Source: Zanthoxylum bungeanum
Lineage: Eukaryota > Streptophyta > Magnoliopsida > Sapindales > Rutaceae
Assembly (NCBI GenBank): GCA_019454045.1
Contig: SKCR01034827.1
Coordinates: 17,116 to 81,115 of the forward strand
Length of the DNA: 64,000 nucleotides
Direction of reading: 5' to 3'
Part shown: positions 20,228-33,100 of the stretch, piece after piece
Numbering within the stretch: the first letter of the stretch is position 1
Layout: every line of letters begins with the position of its first letter
Position numbers and translations under genes: made by a program
The notes under the pieces: model-generated
Databases searched by the model: none
What the model was told of the DNA's origin: nothing
What the model saw: only the letters and a program-made list of their open reading frames with translations

Positions 20228-21576
20228 GGCTATTGCAAGACTTGATCAATATAAATTCATGTAATAGAGAATAAGAGTTTTTGTTTACTCTTTTTTACTT
20301 TAAAAAACAGAGAAATATCTTGTTTGCCCTTGTTCAAGTGAGAAAATAGTATTATTTTGTTATTACAATTCTCACTTAAGCTCTATTTGATTATTTCGAT
20401 TAGAAAAATATGGTGAATAAACAATGGTTCATAAACGGTGTTATGAAATTTTGATTTATGTTAAAAAATAATTGTGACGCGTTTTTTAATATTTTGATGG
20501 TAGGGAAAAACTAAAATTTTTAGTTTTTGCAAAACTCAAATTTTGAAAGGAATCACGATTAATAATCGCAATTTCTCGTCATTAACAAAACACTTAAAAA
20601 TTATATTTTGATTCAAATACAATTTTATCATCTCACCACAATAACAAACAAACCCTTAATTTATCTCTTTCAAAATGGCCCATCGTTTTTCCCCCAAACA
20701 ATAGTCCCCACTAAATCAATGATATAGGTAATGATACGATTACAAGATATATATAAGACACGAATTTTTTAGTTTTAGATCGACATCTCATATTAACATA
20801 TTTATCTCTTCATGACCCGTTTATAAATTTATCGTGTTATAATTGAATAGTCCTGTCATAAATGGATAATCGTGTCATAAATGGATAATCGTGTCAGAAA
20901 TAAAATTGATCATTTTATTAACCGTCTAATCACATTGTGTTGACTTTTACTAAACAAGTTGTATTCATGTTCAAAGATATTAATATGGTTATTAAACGTA
21001 TAACAATTCCAAATCCCAATCAAGATTTAGCACGGAAAATTATTCTAAAAAAAAAATTAGTAGGGATTTGAGATAAATTTTGTTCATATTCAAATAAATT
21101 GGAGGGATTTGGAATAAAAAAAAATGTTGAATTTTGAATTTTAGCCTAAAATATCTTGAATTTCAATCAAGTTTTGAGATTTCGAACCATTCGATTCGGT
21201 ATTTGAGATCTCGAGTTTGGTTTGGAATCTGTGATGATTTTTTGTCCCGATTTAAAAATCGATAAGAATTCGAGATGATACATCTCAATTATCATGTCTA
21301 ATCATATATGTATTTGTTTAAAATTAACACGACAAGATACACGAATTACCACCTCTACTATAATATTTCCGATTATGTTGTATAACTTGCCAAAAAAAAA
21401 AACACCCAACATTCATTTTAGAGGCTACTGCAAGACTTGATCAATATAGATTCATGTAAAAAGAGTTTTTGTTTACTCTTATTTACTTTGAAAAACAGTG
21501 AAAGGTCTTGTTTGCCCTTGTTCAAGTGAGAAAATAGTATTATTTTGTTATTACATTTCTCACTTAATTCTATGGA
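20228..21576. repeat. Duplicated intergenic segment: end of copy A, spacer and copy B
   Basis: 20228-20394 (TTGATCAATATA, TTGCCCTTGTTCAAGTGAG) is the end of copy A. The same text recurs at 21424-21576 as the end of copy B, which starts near 20664. The spacer 20395-20663 instead resembles 51255-51500 (GATTCATAAAC, GATTAGTAATCG-like words), a dispersed repeat. No genes. Confidence 0.7.
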
Positions 21577-22290
21577 AAAACAATTATTTTTCAATTTATC
21601 TCAAATAAAAAGATGCACATAGTACTTTTTAATTTACAGATGCTAGTTAATTCACCTTAATAAAATTACAAATAAAATAAAATCATATGACCTATTTTTT
21701 AAAAAAATTAATGGAGTGGTTCAAAAGATCTACTAAAAATGAATATTAACTTTCATATCAGAGAAAAAGAGATATATATCCTCGAAATTTTATAAAATAG
21801 ACAAACACACTCATTTGTTTTTGAAAATGAACATTTGCACTCCCAAATTTGGTAAACCCCAAAATTTTTGTAAGAATGACAATTACATTCTCAAAATTTC
21901 GTTCCATATATTAAAAAATTAAAAATATAAATTATGTTGTTAAATTAAAATATTTACGGTTGTCGCCCTTTCCTCTCAATTCTAAAAAATGTCACTTTAA
22001 TGAAATTTAGGTGTGTATCTGTCTTTTTTACAAAACTTTGGGGTGTATGGATATTTTTACTAAATTTTGGGGTGTAAATATTTATTTTCGAAACTAAAAT
22101 AGTGTGTTTATCTATTATACAAAATATTAGGGATGTATATGTCATTTTCACTCATATTAATCAAGATAACAACATGTCATGTGTAAAAGGAATGGTAAGT
22201 AATGATATTTTGCAAAATATTTAACCTAAATAAAATAAAATAAAATTAGAAAACAACTATGACATGACATCTCATCAATATATACCTTAA
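21577..22290. other. AT-rich intergenic DNA
   Basis: No convincing gene or RNA. Repeated phrases such as 'TTTGGGGTGTA' (21.9-22.1 kb) suggest old low-complexity or foldback DNA, but no clear ends are visible. Confidence 0.5.
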
Positions 22291-22500
22291 CTAAAATAAT
22301 ATATTTTTTTTTTCCTAAGGGGGTGTGGCTTGGTGGTGAAGGGTGCAGAATCTCACCTTGAGGTTCTGGGTTCGAATCCAGGGGGTGCAACTTCTTGTAA
22401 GAGCCTGGGGCAGCCGGGGGTTTTACCTGCGCCGCGGCCCAGAATGGGTGGTTTGGTGGCGGGGTTTCCAATGATTTCAAAAAAAAAATATAATATTTTT
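22291..22500 (+). mobile_element. tRNA-derived SINE (best preserved copy)
   Basis: Body about 22318-22485: A-box region TGGCTTGGTGGT, B box GGTTCGAATCC (near 22370), a 3' block TTTTACCTGCGCCGCGG and GGCGGGGTTTCCAATG, then poly(A). Flanks ATAATATATTTT... and ATAATATTTT... look like an imperfect target duplication. It is the same family as 326-540. It is not a tRNA gene: there is no cloverleaf beyond the A/B boxes. Confidence 0.75.
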
Positions 22501-23880
22501 TTTTAAAGAGTTGTAATTCATTTTTTCAATAAAATAAAATAAAATTGATCAACTCATAAGATAAGTACAGATGTTTCATCCAGCCATATTGTAGAAGGTT
22601 ATATCATACACAATTGATAGAATCAATACATGTTTTTTTTTTTTTTTTTGGTTTAAATTCCCTATCAAGAAATTAAAGGTTTCATTTTATTATTTTTAAT
22701 TATTATTGTGTGTTATGTGGGAAGTGGAGTGATAATTAACCATAGCTTATAATGGCTAAAGAAAAAATGTACCATACAAATCACTCATTAGAGATATTGT
22801 GTTTGTGTTTTCTTATTTTTATTTTAATAAGATATTTTAATATGTTTTCTTATTATAATATAATTATAATAAAATTATAATATATTTGTTATTATAATAT
22901 ATTTTTTTGTATTTAATCAATTTATTAATTTAATTTTAATATGAATCTGCCACATGACGTGATATATATATTCTTTGCCGAATTATCTGTGATATTATTT
23001 AAAAATTAATCGGAAAATATAATATTTTTTTTTATTATAATATAGTTATTATAAAATCATAACTTATATTTTTATTGTAACGTGTTTTTTATTTAATACA
23101 AAATTGATTGTAAATATTAATATAATTAATATAAAATTATAATATGTATTTTTATTGTATTATAATTTGTATTTAATATATTTATTAATTTAATTTTATA
23201 ACTTTAATATGAATGCGCTACGTGTCGCGATGAGGATGCTTACAAATGTTTGTAATATGATTTTTATTTAATAAATTTATTAACTTAATTTTATAACTTT
23301 AATATGAAGTCGTCACGTGACTCGATGAGAATATTTAAAAATGTTTAACTTTTCTATATATATTGACTAGCACATTGCCCGCACATTGTGCATGTCAAAT
23401 ATATTTTAAACTATAATTTCATATCATACAAAAAACATAGTGTTATTTTAGGTATTAATCTTTAAATATTTCAGATTTCATCGATTATATAATTTAAATG
23501 AGACAATTTGATTTATTTACATTTAATGTATATATATTGTTCGTTTGTCACTCAATTATCAAATAATATTTATTATTCACATTAGAGTTTTTCTATCATC
23601 TTAATCTCTCATTTTAAATCATATCCCAAACTATAAATAACTTTTGACTTGTTTAATTTTATTTCGGATGAATTTCGATGAAATTTAATGTAATTTATTC
23701 AATTTAAGTTTTAATTTTCTTAATGTAATTTATTCAATTTAAGTTTTAATTTTCTTATCTAACTTCAAATATTGACAAATCCAGATTCACTTTGCAAAAA
23801 CTAATAGTTAGGGTCCGCATGCTGAAGCACAACAAATAATAAAAGTTCATAAAATAATTTAAAGTCCAGGATAACTCTAT
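22501..23880. repeat. Very AT-rich DNA with degenerate repeats (part 1)
   Basis: Dense TTATTTAAT, TAATTTTATAATTTAAT-type text. Embedded copies of a degenerate unit carry a G+C island (GCCACATGACGTGATATA near 22950, CTACGTGTCGCGATGAGG near 23218, GTCACGTGACTCGATGAG near 23310), each followed by TTTAAAAATGTTTAACTT-like sequence. No gene. Confidence 0.55.
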
Positions 23881-23889
23881 CTTTTTTGA

Positions 23890-24055
23890 ATCATTAGAAA
23901 CCCCGCCGTCAATTCACCCCTTACAGGCTTAAGCAGAGCAAATAAAACTCACAACTGTCATAGACTCTTATAAGAAAAGCACTATCTGGATTCAAACCCA
24001 TGAGCTGAATGTTAGATTATGAGCCTTACACCACCAAGTTATACCCAATGGGGAC
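23890..24055 (-). mobile_element. SINE copy, minus strand, diverged
   Basis: The reverse complement of the SINE family: AGAAACCCCGCCGTCAA matches the 3' TTTGGCGGCGAGGTTTC block, and GGATTCAAACCC is the B box in reverse. It is older than the 22.3-kb copy judging by mismatches. Confidence 0.65.
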
Positions 24056-26279
24056 GTCCGGATTAACTTTGTAATAATTAATAGTCAAAGTCTGTATCCC
24101 GAAGCACAACAAATAATAAAAAGATCATAAAAAAATTATAAAAATAATTTTAAATAAAGTAACAAATAATAATCAACAATATACCCGAAATAAAAAAAAT
24201 GACTATGTTTTATGAGCAGATACTATTTAGTTTTCTTATTTTAATAAGAAATTATGTTTTATATTGGGATATGTCTATTATTTAAATAATTTATTATTTT
24301 AATTTACAATTTAATAATACAAAAAATTATTAAAATTATATAATTTAATTTTAAATATGATATTTTATTTTAATATTGCGATAGATTCCGTATTTAATTA
24401 ATTTATTATTTTAATTTTATAATTTAATTATATATTAGGTGCCACATATATATTTTAATTTTAATAGGAGATTATAATATATTTTCTTAGTATAATAGAT
24501 TTCATATTTTAATAGTTTATCATTTTAATTTTATAATTTAAAAATAATAAACTACGATATTAATTAATTAAATTAATAGGTTTATTATTTTAAAAGAGAT
24601 TATGTTTTTATATTGTAATAGAATTCTTAATTTAATTTTATAATTTAATAAAATAAATATTTTAATTTTATAATTTATTAATAAATATGAAATTCTATTT
24701 TTATATTATAATATGTTTCTTATTCTAATAATTTATTATTTTAATTTTATAAATTAATAAAAAAAAGTTATAGAGATTAGGTGCCATGTATATTATTTAT
24801 TTTAATGAAAGATTATGATATATTTTCTTATTGTAATAGATTTCTTATTTTAATAGTTTATCATTTTAATTTTAAAAAATAATAAACTACAATATTAATT
24901 AATTAAAGTATTATGTTTCTTATTTTTTTAGGAGATTATATTTTTATATTGTAATAAATTTTTATTTTAATCTTATAATTTAATAATAAAAATAATATTA
25001 GAGATATTTTAATTTATAATTTAATTAAAAATAATAATTACATAGATTAGATACCATATGATGCGGTGATAAATTTTAAAATATTTAACTTACACACATA
25101 TATTTATATACCCGGATTATCTGTGATATTATTCAAAAAGTTATCGAATAATATAATATATTTTTTTTATAATATAATTTTTATTTTTAGATTTATTATT
25201 TTAATTTTACAATTTAGTAGTGTTTCTTTTTTTATTAGGATAGTGTAATATGTTTCCTTATTATACATTTTTATTATAATAGTTTTTTTATTTAATATAT
25301 TTATTAATTTAATTTAACAATTTAATAGTATTTCTTATTTTAATATAATACATTTTCTGATTATAATAGAGTTCTTATAAAATTATAATATGTATTTTTA
25401 TTGTAATAAGTTTTGTATTTAATAGATTTATTAATTTAATTTTATAATTTAATAGTGAATCGACACGTGACACGATCATGAGATTTAAAAATATTTAACT
25501 TATATTATATAACTCTGCCAATAATTTATAGGTTGATTTTATCCGTTATTTGTATACATTTTAATTGAAAAAATGATAAAATTAAAATTTATAATCTAAA
25601 AAAGCATAGGATAAACATCTGCTCTTATCAAAATTTCTTACTCTCAAAGTGATACCTAACTAAAATTCTTCAACCTATTAACAAAAAAATTTCAAATAAC
25701 TTTAATATTAAACATTCCCAAAACAGATTATTAATATAAAATTAAAATAAATAATCACATTATGAATTTAAAAAAAAAAAAAAGTCTTTTATTCCTCAAG
25801 TACCATGTTTCCAAGTCAACTTGTGGAGAAAAACTTTGGGACCTCAACTTGTTCAAATTTAAATACCAAAATTATTTGATTAAATTATGAAACCACTTGC
25901 TTTGCCAAATAATTTAGAGCAGGAGTAGAATTAAGTCTTTTTCTAGATAAAAGTTTATATGAGATTGATTCAATTTATCTGTTTAATATCCGTCAATAAT
26001 TTTCTTATTTAATTATTATCAATTAATTTCAAATATATTATAAACATATCATGTCATGTTTTTGCGAAATTCTTTCACATTTCTCCAACTCATGACATGG
26101 CACTGTGGCACAATCCTATTGGCCAGCTGACATGTCAAGTTTTTAATTAAAAAAATCAATATCCAAACAAAAAAAGGAAAAATAATAACACTAGTAACAG
26201 CAAAAATAATAATAAATCTGGCTCATGAAATATAATTTCTCTCTCTCTTGAAAAATCCTCCAAAAAAAAAAAAAATTAA
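24056..26279. repeat. Very AT-rich DNA with degenerate repeats (part 2)
   Basis: This continues the repeat family: further units at about 24440 (GTGCCACATATAT), 24778, 25055 (GATGCGGTGATAAATTTTAA) and 25450 (GACACGTGACACGATCATG). Between them are TTTTAATTTTATAATTTAAT stretches. From about 25560 the DNA is ordinary intergenic sequence leading to the pyrophosphatase gene. No coding region is seen. Confidence 0.55.
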
Positions 26280-27105
26280 ATAAAAAACGAGAGAGCTGTT
26301 TAAGATCGAACAAGTTTCGATCGTCTTGCGTTTTTCAGGATTCCATTTCCAGAGGTAATAATATTCTTCTATCTCTTCATAATTTGTGAGATTCTGCTCA
26401 TAGATCGAACAATTTGTAGGTATGATATCAGATGCAACGGTGATTCTGCACGTAGAGCGTAAATGCATTTAATTTAGGGTTTTGAGTGTTAGATCTTGCA
26501 TTTTGTTATGATCTGTTTTATTGATATTAAAATGTCGCAAATGAAGACTGGTTACAGTTGTTCGTTTCTCGGTGTTACTTATCTTGTTCAATTTTTTATT
26601 ATAATTAATTTTGAGTATTTTGGTTCATTTGGTGCAATTAATGTGATTTGATTTATTGGCATTTGGTTTTTATTTGATGTTTTTTTTTGGGTGTTAATTT
26701 GTGAGATTCTGCTTATAGATAGAACAATTTGTAAGTATGTGATGAGATGCAATGCTCATTTTTTCAAACTTCAATTGAGTGTAAATGCATTTAATTTAGG
26801 GTTATGAGTTTTAGATCTTGCATTTTGTTATGCTTTGTTTGATTGCTATTAAAACGTCGCAAATGAGGACTTGTTACAGCTGTTCGTTTCTCGGTGTTAC
26901 TTATCTTGTTCATTTTTTAATTATAATTTTGAATTTTACGGTTCATTTAGTGCAATTATGGTGATTTGATTTTTTTTTCTTCCAGGAAGTGATAGTGATA
27001 ATATTTTCAAAACCTGATTAATTGAGAATTTTTTTTAGAGTTTTATTTGAGTTGAAGGGGTGAGTTGGCCCCGAAACGGCACAGAGAGTGAATTTGTCAA
27101 ACACA
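26280..27105 (+). other. 5' UTR and leader intron of the pyrophosphatase gene
   Basis: A GA/CT-rich leader exon ends at about 26354 (AGAG|GTAATA). The intron 26355-26985 ends in a pyrimidine tract and CCAG, and the second leader exon 26986-27105 joins the ATG. The intron contains a direct duplication of about 310 bp: AATTTGTGAGATTCTGCT... at about 26383 and again at about 26696. Large leader introns often enhance expression in plants, but that is not shown here. The transcription start is not determined. Confidence 0.55.
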
Positions 27106-30100
27106 ATGATGATGGATGATGATATGGAGAAGGGTGGTTTAGGGCCTTTCATGGAACGGCCGAGGACATTCCCCAACATGCGCAGTAAACCTTATATTCC
27201 TTTGGTAAGCAAGCACGAGTATAGCATTTGTGCATTTGTCAAGTCTTGTAGAAATTTCTTACATTTCATCTTCTGTTGCATGCCCAGAATAGCTATAGGA
27301 ACTATTTATGGGATATATCACCCTTTTAAAAATAGCAAAAAGGTCAGAGTATAAGATTTTAATTTTCCCTGAAAATAGAAAGTGCTGCAAAACGGGGAGT
27401 GATTGTTAATTGTGTACATGTTATAACATTTGAACTTTGGGGCACTATTCAAGGAAAATGATTTATTTGAATGAGGGAACATTTGCTATATATAATAAAC
27501 TCCTAAAATTCTCACCATCTTTAAGGTGGAAAAGTATAATTTATATGTGTATACATGAATATGATAATATTAGTGGATTTTGAGATCAAAGTAAATTTTG
27601 CTTTAGTTTGTGAGTGCTTTTATGGTGTTCACGTTCAATAATTAAGTCAATGGTAAATTGGTAATTGAATGGTCTTCTTGCTTATTTTGTATTTTTTGTC
27701 CTTTCATCACTTGTAGCTTGCATATGTATGACTTTTTTGGTTAGCCTTCTCATGTGGACTCTATAATTTTCTTGCATGCAGATTTTCCGGATCCTTATGC
27801 GGATAAATGTCCGTGTTCTTTTTGTACTCCTGTTGTTGTGTTTTGGGGTGATCTTTTACATTGGAGCAAGCACTTCTCCGATTATAGTGTTTGTCTTCTC
27901 GATTTGCATTCTTACCTTCATCTTTTCAATATATCTTTGTAAGTGGGTACTCTCAAAGGATGAGGGACCTCCTGAGATGGCTCAGGTACAATTTTTCATC
28001 TTGCGTTTAACTCATTATAGTTTTTTTTTGAGGAGTTATAATAGTTATTATATCCTTTTTATGGAAACTAGTTTTTGAATGTATTGATTCTGGACACTGA
28101 ATTGAATAACTTGAATGCATACTAAAAATTATGTTTTTCGCTCTTACTTTAGATTTTATATGCATAACAATTATCCTTTATTTGTGCTTAACTTTTAAAC
28201 TGATTTTTTCCACCTATTGAAAGTCATTTTATTCTTGTCCTGAGCTTATTATGTTATTTTCTAGATATCAGATGCAATACGGGATGGGGCTGAAGGCTTC
28301 TTCAGGACCCAATATGGGACTATCTCCAAGATGGCATGTTTGCTTGCACTGGTGATTTTTAGCATTTACCTGTTTCGCAGAACAACTCCTCAACAAGAAG
28401 CTTCTGGCATTGGGAGGTGATGATAATCTCAACATGTATTATGAGTAATTAATTTACTTATTGCCTAGCTTTTCTACTTATGTGGTCTTGCTAAATGATC
28501 AATGCTCTTGGTTTACTGGCTGATGCAGATCAACTTCTGCCTATATTACTGTTGCTGCATTCCTTTTGGGGGCTGTATGTTCAGGAATTGCAGGGTATGT
28601 TGGGATGTGGGTGTCAGTTCGTGCAAATGTTCGAGTGTCCAGTGCTGCTAGGCGGTCTGCGAGAGAGGCATTGCAGGTTGTTTCCTTAATTCCTTTATAG
28701 TATGTTGTTTCTAAAAAGTTGCAGATCCATATCTTAACCTGCGAATATAATTTTCAGATAGCTGTTCGTGCTGGTGGTTTCTCTGCCCTTGTGGTTGTCG
28801 GTATGGCTGTAATTGGTATAGCCATCCTTTATTCCACATTTTATGTTTGGTTGGGGGTGGATACGCCGGGTTCAATGCAGGTTACTGATTGTAGGTGTCA
28901 ATTTCCCCTTTACTGCTATTTATTGTTTTGGAAAATAACCGCATTAACAGGAATTGTGAATAAAGGTTGTGGTTTTGTATTGTTATGTGCTTTAAACTAG
29001 GAATTTGTTGTTATGCCTTTATCTATGCTAGGTGATAATCTTGCGGACTTGGCTGTGTGATGAATATTGCTTTTGTATGAGCTTTATATTGATACATGTA
29101 TAATGATTATAATTTGCTATCATCGAAATATTGTTGATTATTTGCTTTAGGTTATTAGGAACGGCCTTGTTGATATATTGCTTTTTGTAGGAATTTCAAG
29201 AAGGGCATTGTTAATTGGCTAGTTTATGGGGGTGAAAAATATATGTACTTTTGAGCAATATACTAAAGTAAATAAGGAATAGGATTTTGAGTTAGTTAAC
29301 AACTTTTTTTTTTCCTTTCCTTGTATGATATAAATGAAGTTGGTTTGATTAGCCTTTTTACTGGCGGACTAGTTGCCAATTGTAAGTAAGTTGCAGATCC
29401 TTCTACGCAATGGTTTAACTAGTTTGTTGTCCGCGCACCTCCAACTAGTGAAGTAAACCAATCTGTGCTTATGCTCTTACTGCATCTGGAAGTGATTTAA
29501 CATGCGAGTTATACATTTGATTTTTTAATGCTGAAGTGCAAATGTTTGTAAGATTGAGTTCATATAACACTAGTAATGTCTCTCTCTTTCAATTACACTT
29601 CTCTTTTCCATGCTGATGTAACCGCAATTGTGGTTAATTTTCTTTTGTAGACTTGGCATTTACTATTTTGAGTCTATTCTTTACTTGATTTGTTTCTCAT
29701 TCTTTTCTAGTGCCTCTTCTCCTCGTGGGGTACGGTTTTGGGGCTTCATTTGTTGCACTGTTTGCTCAGTTGGGTGGTGGAATATACACAAAAGCAGCTG
29801 ATGTTGGGGCAGATCTTGTTGGGAAAGTGGAGCAGGGTATACCTGAAGATGATCCTCGAAATCCTGCCGTCATTGCAGATTTGGTAAATTTTTTTTTTAA
29901 TAGGAAACATGAACTTTATTAAGAAATAACAGAAACATTACACAAAAGTAGATAAGAAATCCACTTATCTTGCAATTAAACAATACAAAGACTGAACAAC
30001 TCAAAAAAACTAAAAAATGAATCTATTTAACAACACTTAATCAATTTCTATTAATGGTAGATAAAGGAATTCCACTAAATTCATCCCAAAACGAAGCCCA

Positions 30101-33100
30101 ACTGAACTTTATCCCACAACTCAAAACTTTCTGCACCCTTTTAATCTTCAAAAATCCTTCTGTTCCTCTTAGCTCAAACTTCCCAAAATAAAGCCATGAT
30201 CCCACACCTAAATAGAAGCTTGACTTTCTTACTTCCTTTAAAAGGAAACAAAAACTGCTCAAACAAATCTTTACAATTTCCAGGCCATACCTCATAGAAA
30301 ACCAACCTCCTTCAACAATCTGCACCATACTTCCTTAGTATAAAAACAATGAATGAATAAATGATCAGTTTGTGGATTCAAAGCATTTCCTGGCCACCTT
30401 TTTTTAAAATTGTCCATGGTAATTACTTTATTGAGATCTACAAGCCATGCCAGAAATTTAACTTTTGAAGGTGATTTACTTTTCCATATGAGCTTTCCAG
30501 CGGTGAAACTCGAGACTGACTCCCACTTTAATATCTTATGAAAATAAGACTTGCAAGAAAAACAGACTGATCTTCTATCCAATACCAGCTATCCTCCTTC
30601 CCTTCTATCAGCAAAACATCATCAATTATATCTAACAACTCAATAGATTCTGAACTCTTTTTTTCCTTCAAATTTCTTCTCAAATCTAAATCCCAAGCGC
30701 CATGGTTTTCCTTCCCCTATCTTCTGCTCTCAACATAAACTTCTCTCTCTCTAATAATCTTATATCCTCCCAAAACCTAACAAGTCTTCCATCACCAACA
30801 TTTATCTTAATATTTAATCTAAAATCAGGCCAAGAACTATGTATTTCCATGGGCTTCTCCCAAACCTCTTATCTACCATTTTTGGAATTCTCAAATTATT
30901 TTCAACCCCATGAATACCCTTTATCACTCTATGCCAAATGATTTCTTTCTCAAACACAAACCTCCACAACCATTTTCCTAACAAAGCAATATTTCTTAAT
31001 TTAACATTACCTATCCCTAAGCCCCCATACTCTTCCCCCTTTGTTACTGTTTTCCAGTTCACCAAGTGAACTTTCCTTTTCCCGTCGAAACCTTCCCATA
31101 AAAAATCTCTCATCATAGCTTCAATATAATCTGCCACCTTACAAAGAATCTTGAAAACCGAAAGATAAAACATAGGGATGCTATCTAGAACAAATTGAAT
31201 GAGAGTTAGTTTTCCACCCTTAGATAAAAAGCATTTTTCCAACCTTGAAGTCTATTCTGGATCTTTTCAACCACAAGATTCCAAAATTCCATTGTCTTAG
31301 GCATTCCCCCTAAAGGTATTTGGTAACTTTCATTCACCTTTTTTGCCATCCTTGTTGAATAGCCTTTATTTGCAACTGCTGCTTTTTGTTTAGCATTGAA
31401 TTTTTGTCTATGGTCCTATTTAACATTATGAGGATATAAGAAATTGACACACTTTCACTCCATATTGCATTGTTTTTAAGGCCATGGGAAAGCTTAAATA
31501 AAGCATTTTAAACCCATGGCACTAGCTACCACTGCACAACACCAACAAAAATTCTAAGCTGGCCATAATGCATGTGCTTACGACAATGCCTTTCAAGCTT
31601 ACGTATTTGCTTTTGTATAGTAACAAATATGATCCCCATTTTATGATCAATTAATTGAATTTTATACTCTCTCATGGATGCTTCAAATGAGGTTCAGAGT
31701 TGCATGAATTTGTTATTGTTTGATGTTTTGTCGTGGCCAGAATAACGTGTTTTAGAAGTTCCCTTTTGTCCACAATCCACATGGAATCTTTTGATTTAGG
31801 GGCTTGTTGACTTTATGGTTTTGCAGACTTGTTCAAACTCTTCTATATTTCTATATGTTTGGTGTTCAATGGGCTTGCTAACTTATGCTTCCCTTTATAG
31901 CAGGGTTTTCTTTCTGATAGATACAAATATTCAGCTTCCCCTTTCTATGAATTTAACTCTGATCTATTCATTCAAAATTTACCCTTGAGGCTGCTCAAGA
32001 AGCTGAGAATTGTTGTTGTGTTGTTTCATCTTGTTTAAGTGGTATGGCTGTGCATCTGCATGCATGCATGATGCATCTCCGTACCATTTTATCCAATGTT
32101 TCAAATGGTTTAATCTTGCTAACATAAAGAAACTTCAAAATAAAAACTCTATAGAAACATTTTTTTAATATTTTTTTTTATTACTATTTTTTAAAACTTC
32201 TGTATCATGTTGATTCATTGGTTTGGTTTAGTAATTGAAAACTAATCTTTAGTTTGAATGAATTTATTGCACTTGAAGGTTGGAGACAATGTGGGTGATT
32301 GTGCTGCACGGGGTGCTGATCTTTTTGAAAGCATTGCAGCTGAAATAATAAGTGCTATGATACTTGGGGGAACAATGGCTCAACGTTGTAAAATTGAAGG
32401 TGAATAAAAGTTTCCCTACTATTAAAATGTGTTTTACTTTACGGTTGTTTGGATATTCATACTATTATCTGTTTGTGTCTTGTGTTAATGTATGCACACA
32501 AATCAGTCACACACAATCTCTCTCTGACTTACATTCTCTATTGCAAGATTGTTTTTCCCAAATGGAGTGCATGATATGATCTCGTTAATGTGTTTCTGCT
32601 GTGGGTTATTCATTTAATTATGAAACTGTTGTATGGTGAGCAGCAAATGTGGTTCTAGATCAGCATGTAGGTAAATTAGGATTATTGCCTCTTAATTGTT
32701 GTATGAGTTGTCAGGTAAGCTGCATCCATGCATTATTTAATTATTTATCTGCCCCTCAAATGGATTAATGTTTCTGTTCAAACAAGTTATCTGTTTCTTT
32801 AGTTGACTCACTATGTCGTTCTATGTTCATGCAGATCCATCTGGCTTCATCTTGTTTCCCCTTGTTGTGCACTCTTTTGATCTGGTTGTCTCATCAATTG
32901 GAATACTTTCAATTAGGAGCTCACGTGATCCTAGTGTGAAGGCCCCTATTGAGGATCCAATGGCAATTCTTCAGAAAGGATACTCTGTTACAATAGTACT
33001 TGCTGTTCTGACATTTGGTGCGGTAATATATCTTCTGATTTTCACTGATTCCTAATCTTATCGTCTTCCACCTCACAAGTACATTGGCTTTGCCTTGATA

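Larger units (their letters stand above)
9670..20242 (-). mobile_element. LINE (L1-type) split by an LTR element, with 15-bp target duplication
   Basis: GGCTATTGTAAGACT (9670-9684) and GGCTATTGCAAGACT (20228-20242) are the target duplication. A T-run at 9685-9698 is the poly(A) tail on the minus strand. The LINE runs leftward from 20227. A 5' leader and an ATG at 20060 begin an ORF1-like domain fused to reverse transcriptase. The rest of RT, the zinc-binding domain and RNase H follow at 11989-9730. The 11995-19282 LTR element interrupts RT. The endonuclease is missing. Confidence 0.88.

Noticed and set aside
22318..22390. tRNA gene at the A/B boxes
   Set aside because: There are box A- and B-like sequences but no acceptor or anticodon stems, and the sequence continues into a SINE 3' body with poly(A).
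27088..27105. Upstream start for the pyrophosphatase (MNLSNT...)
   Set aside because: The codon is GTG, not ATG. Starting at 27106 gives exactly the 802 residues recalled for the family.
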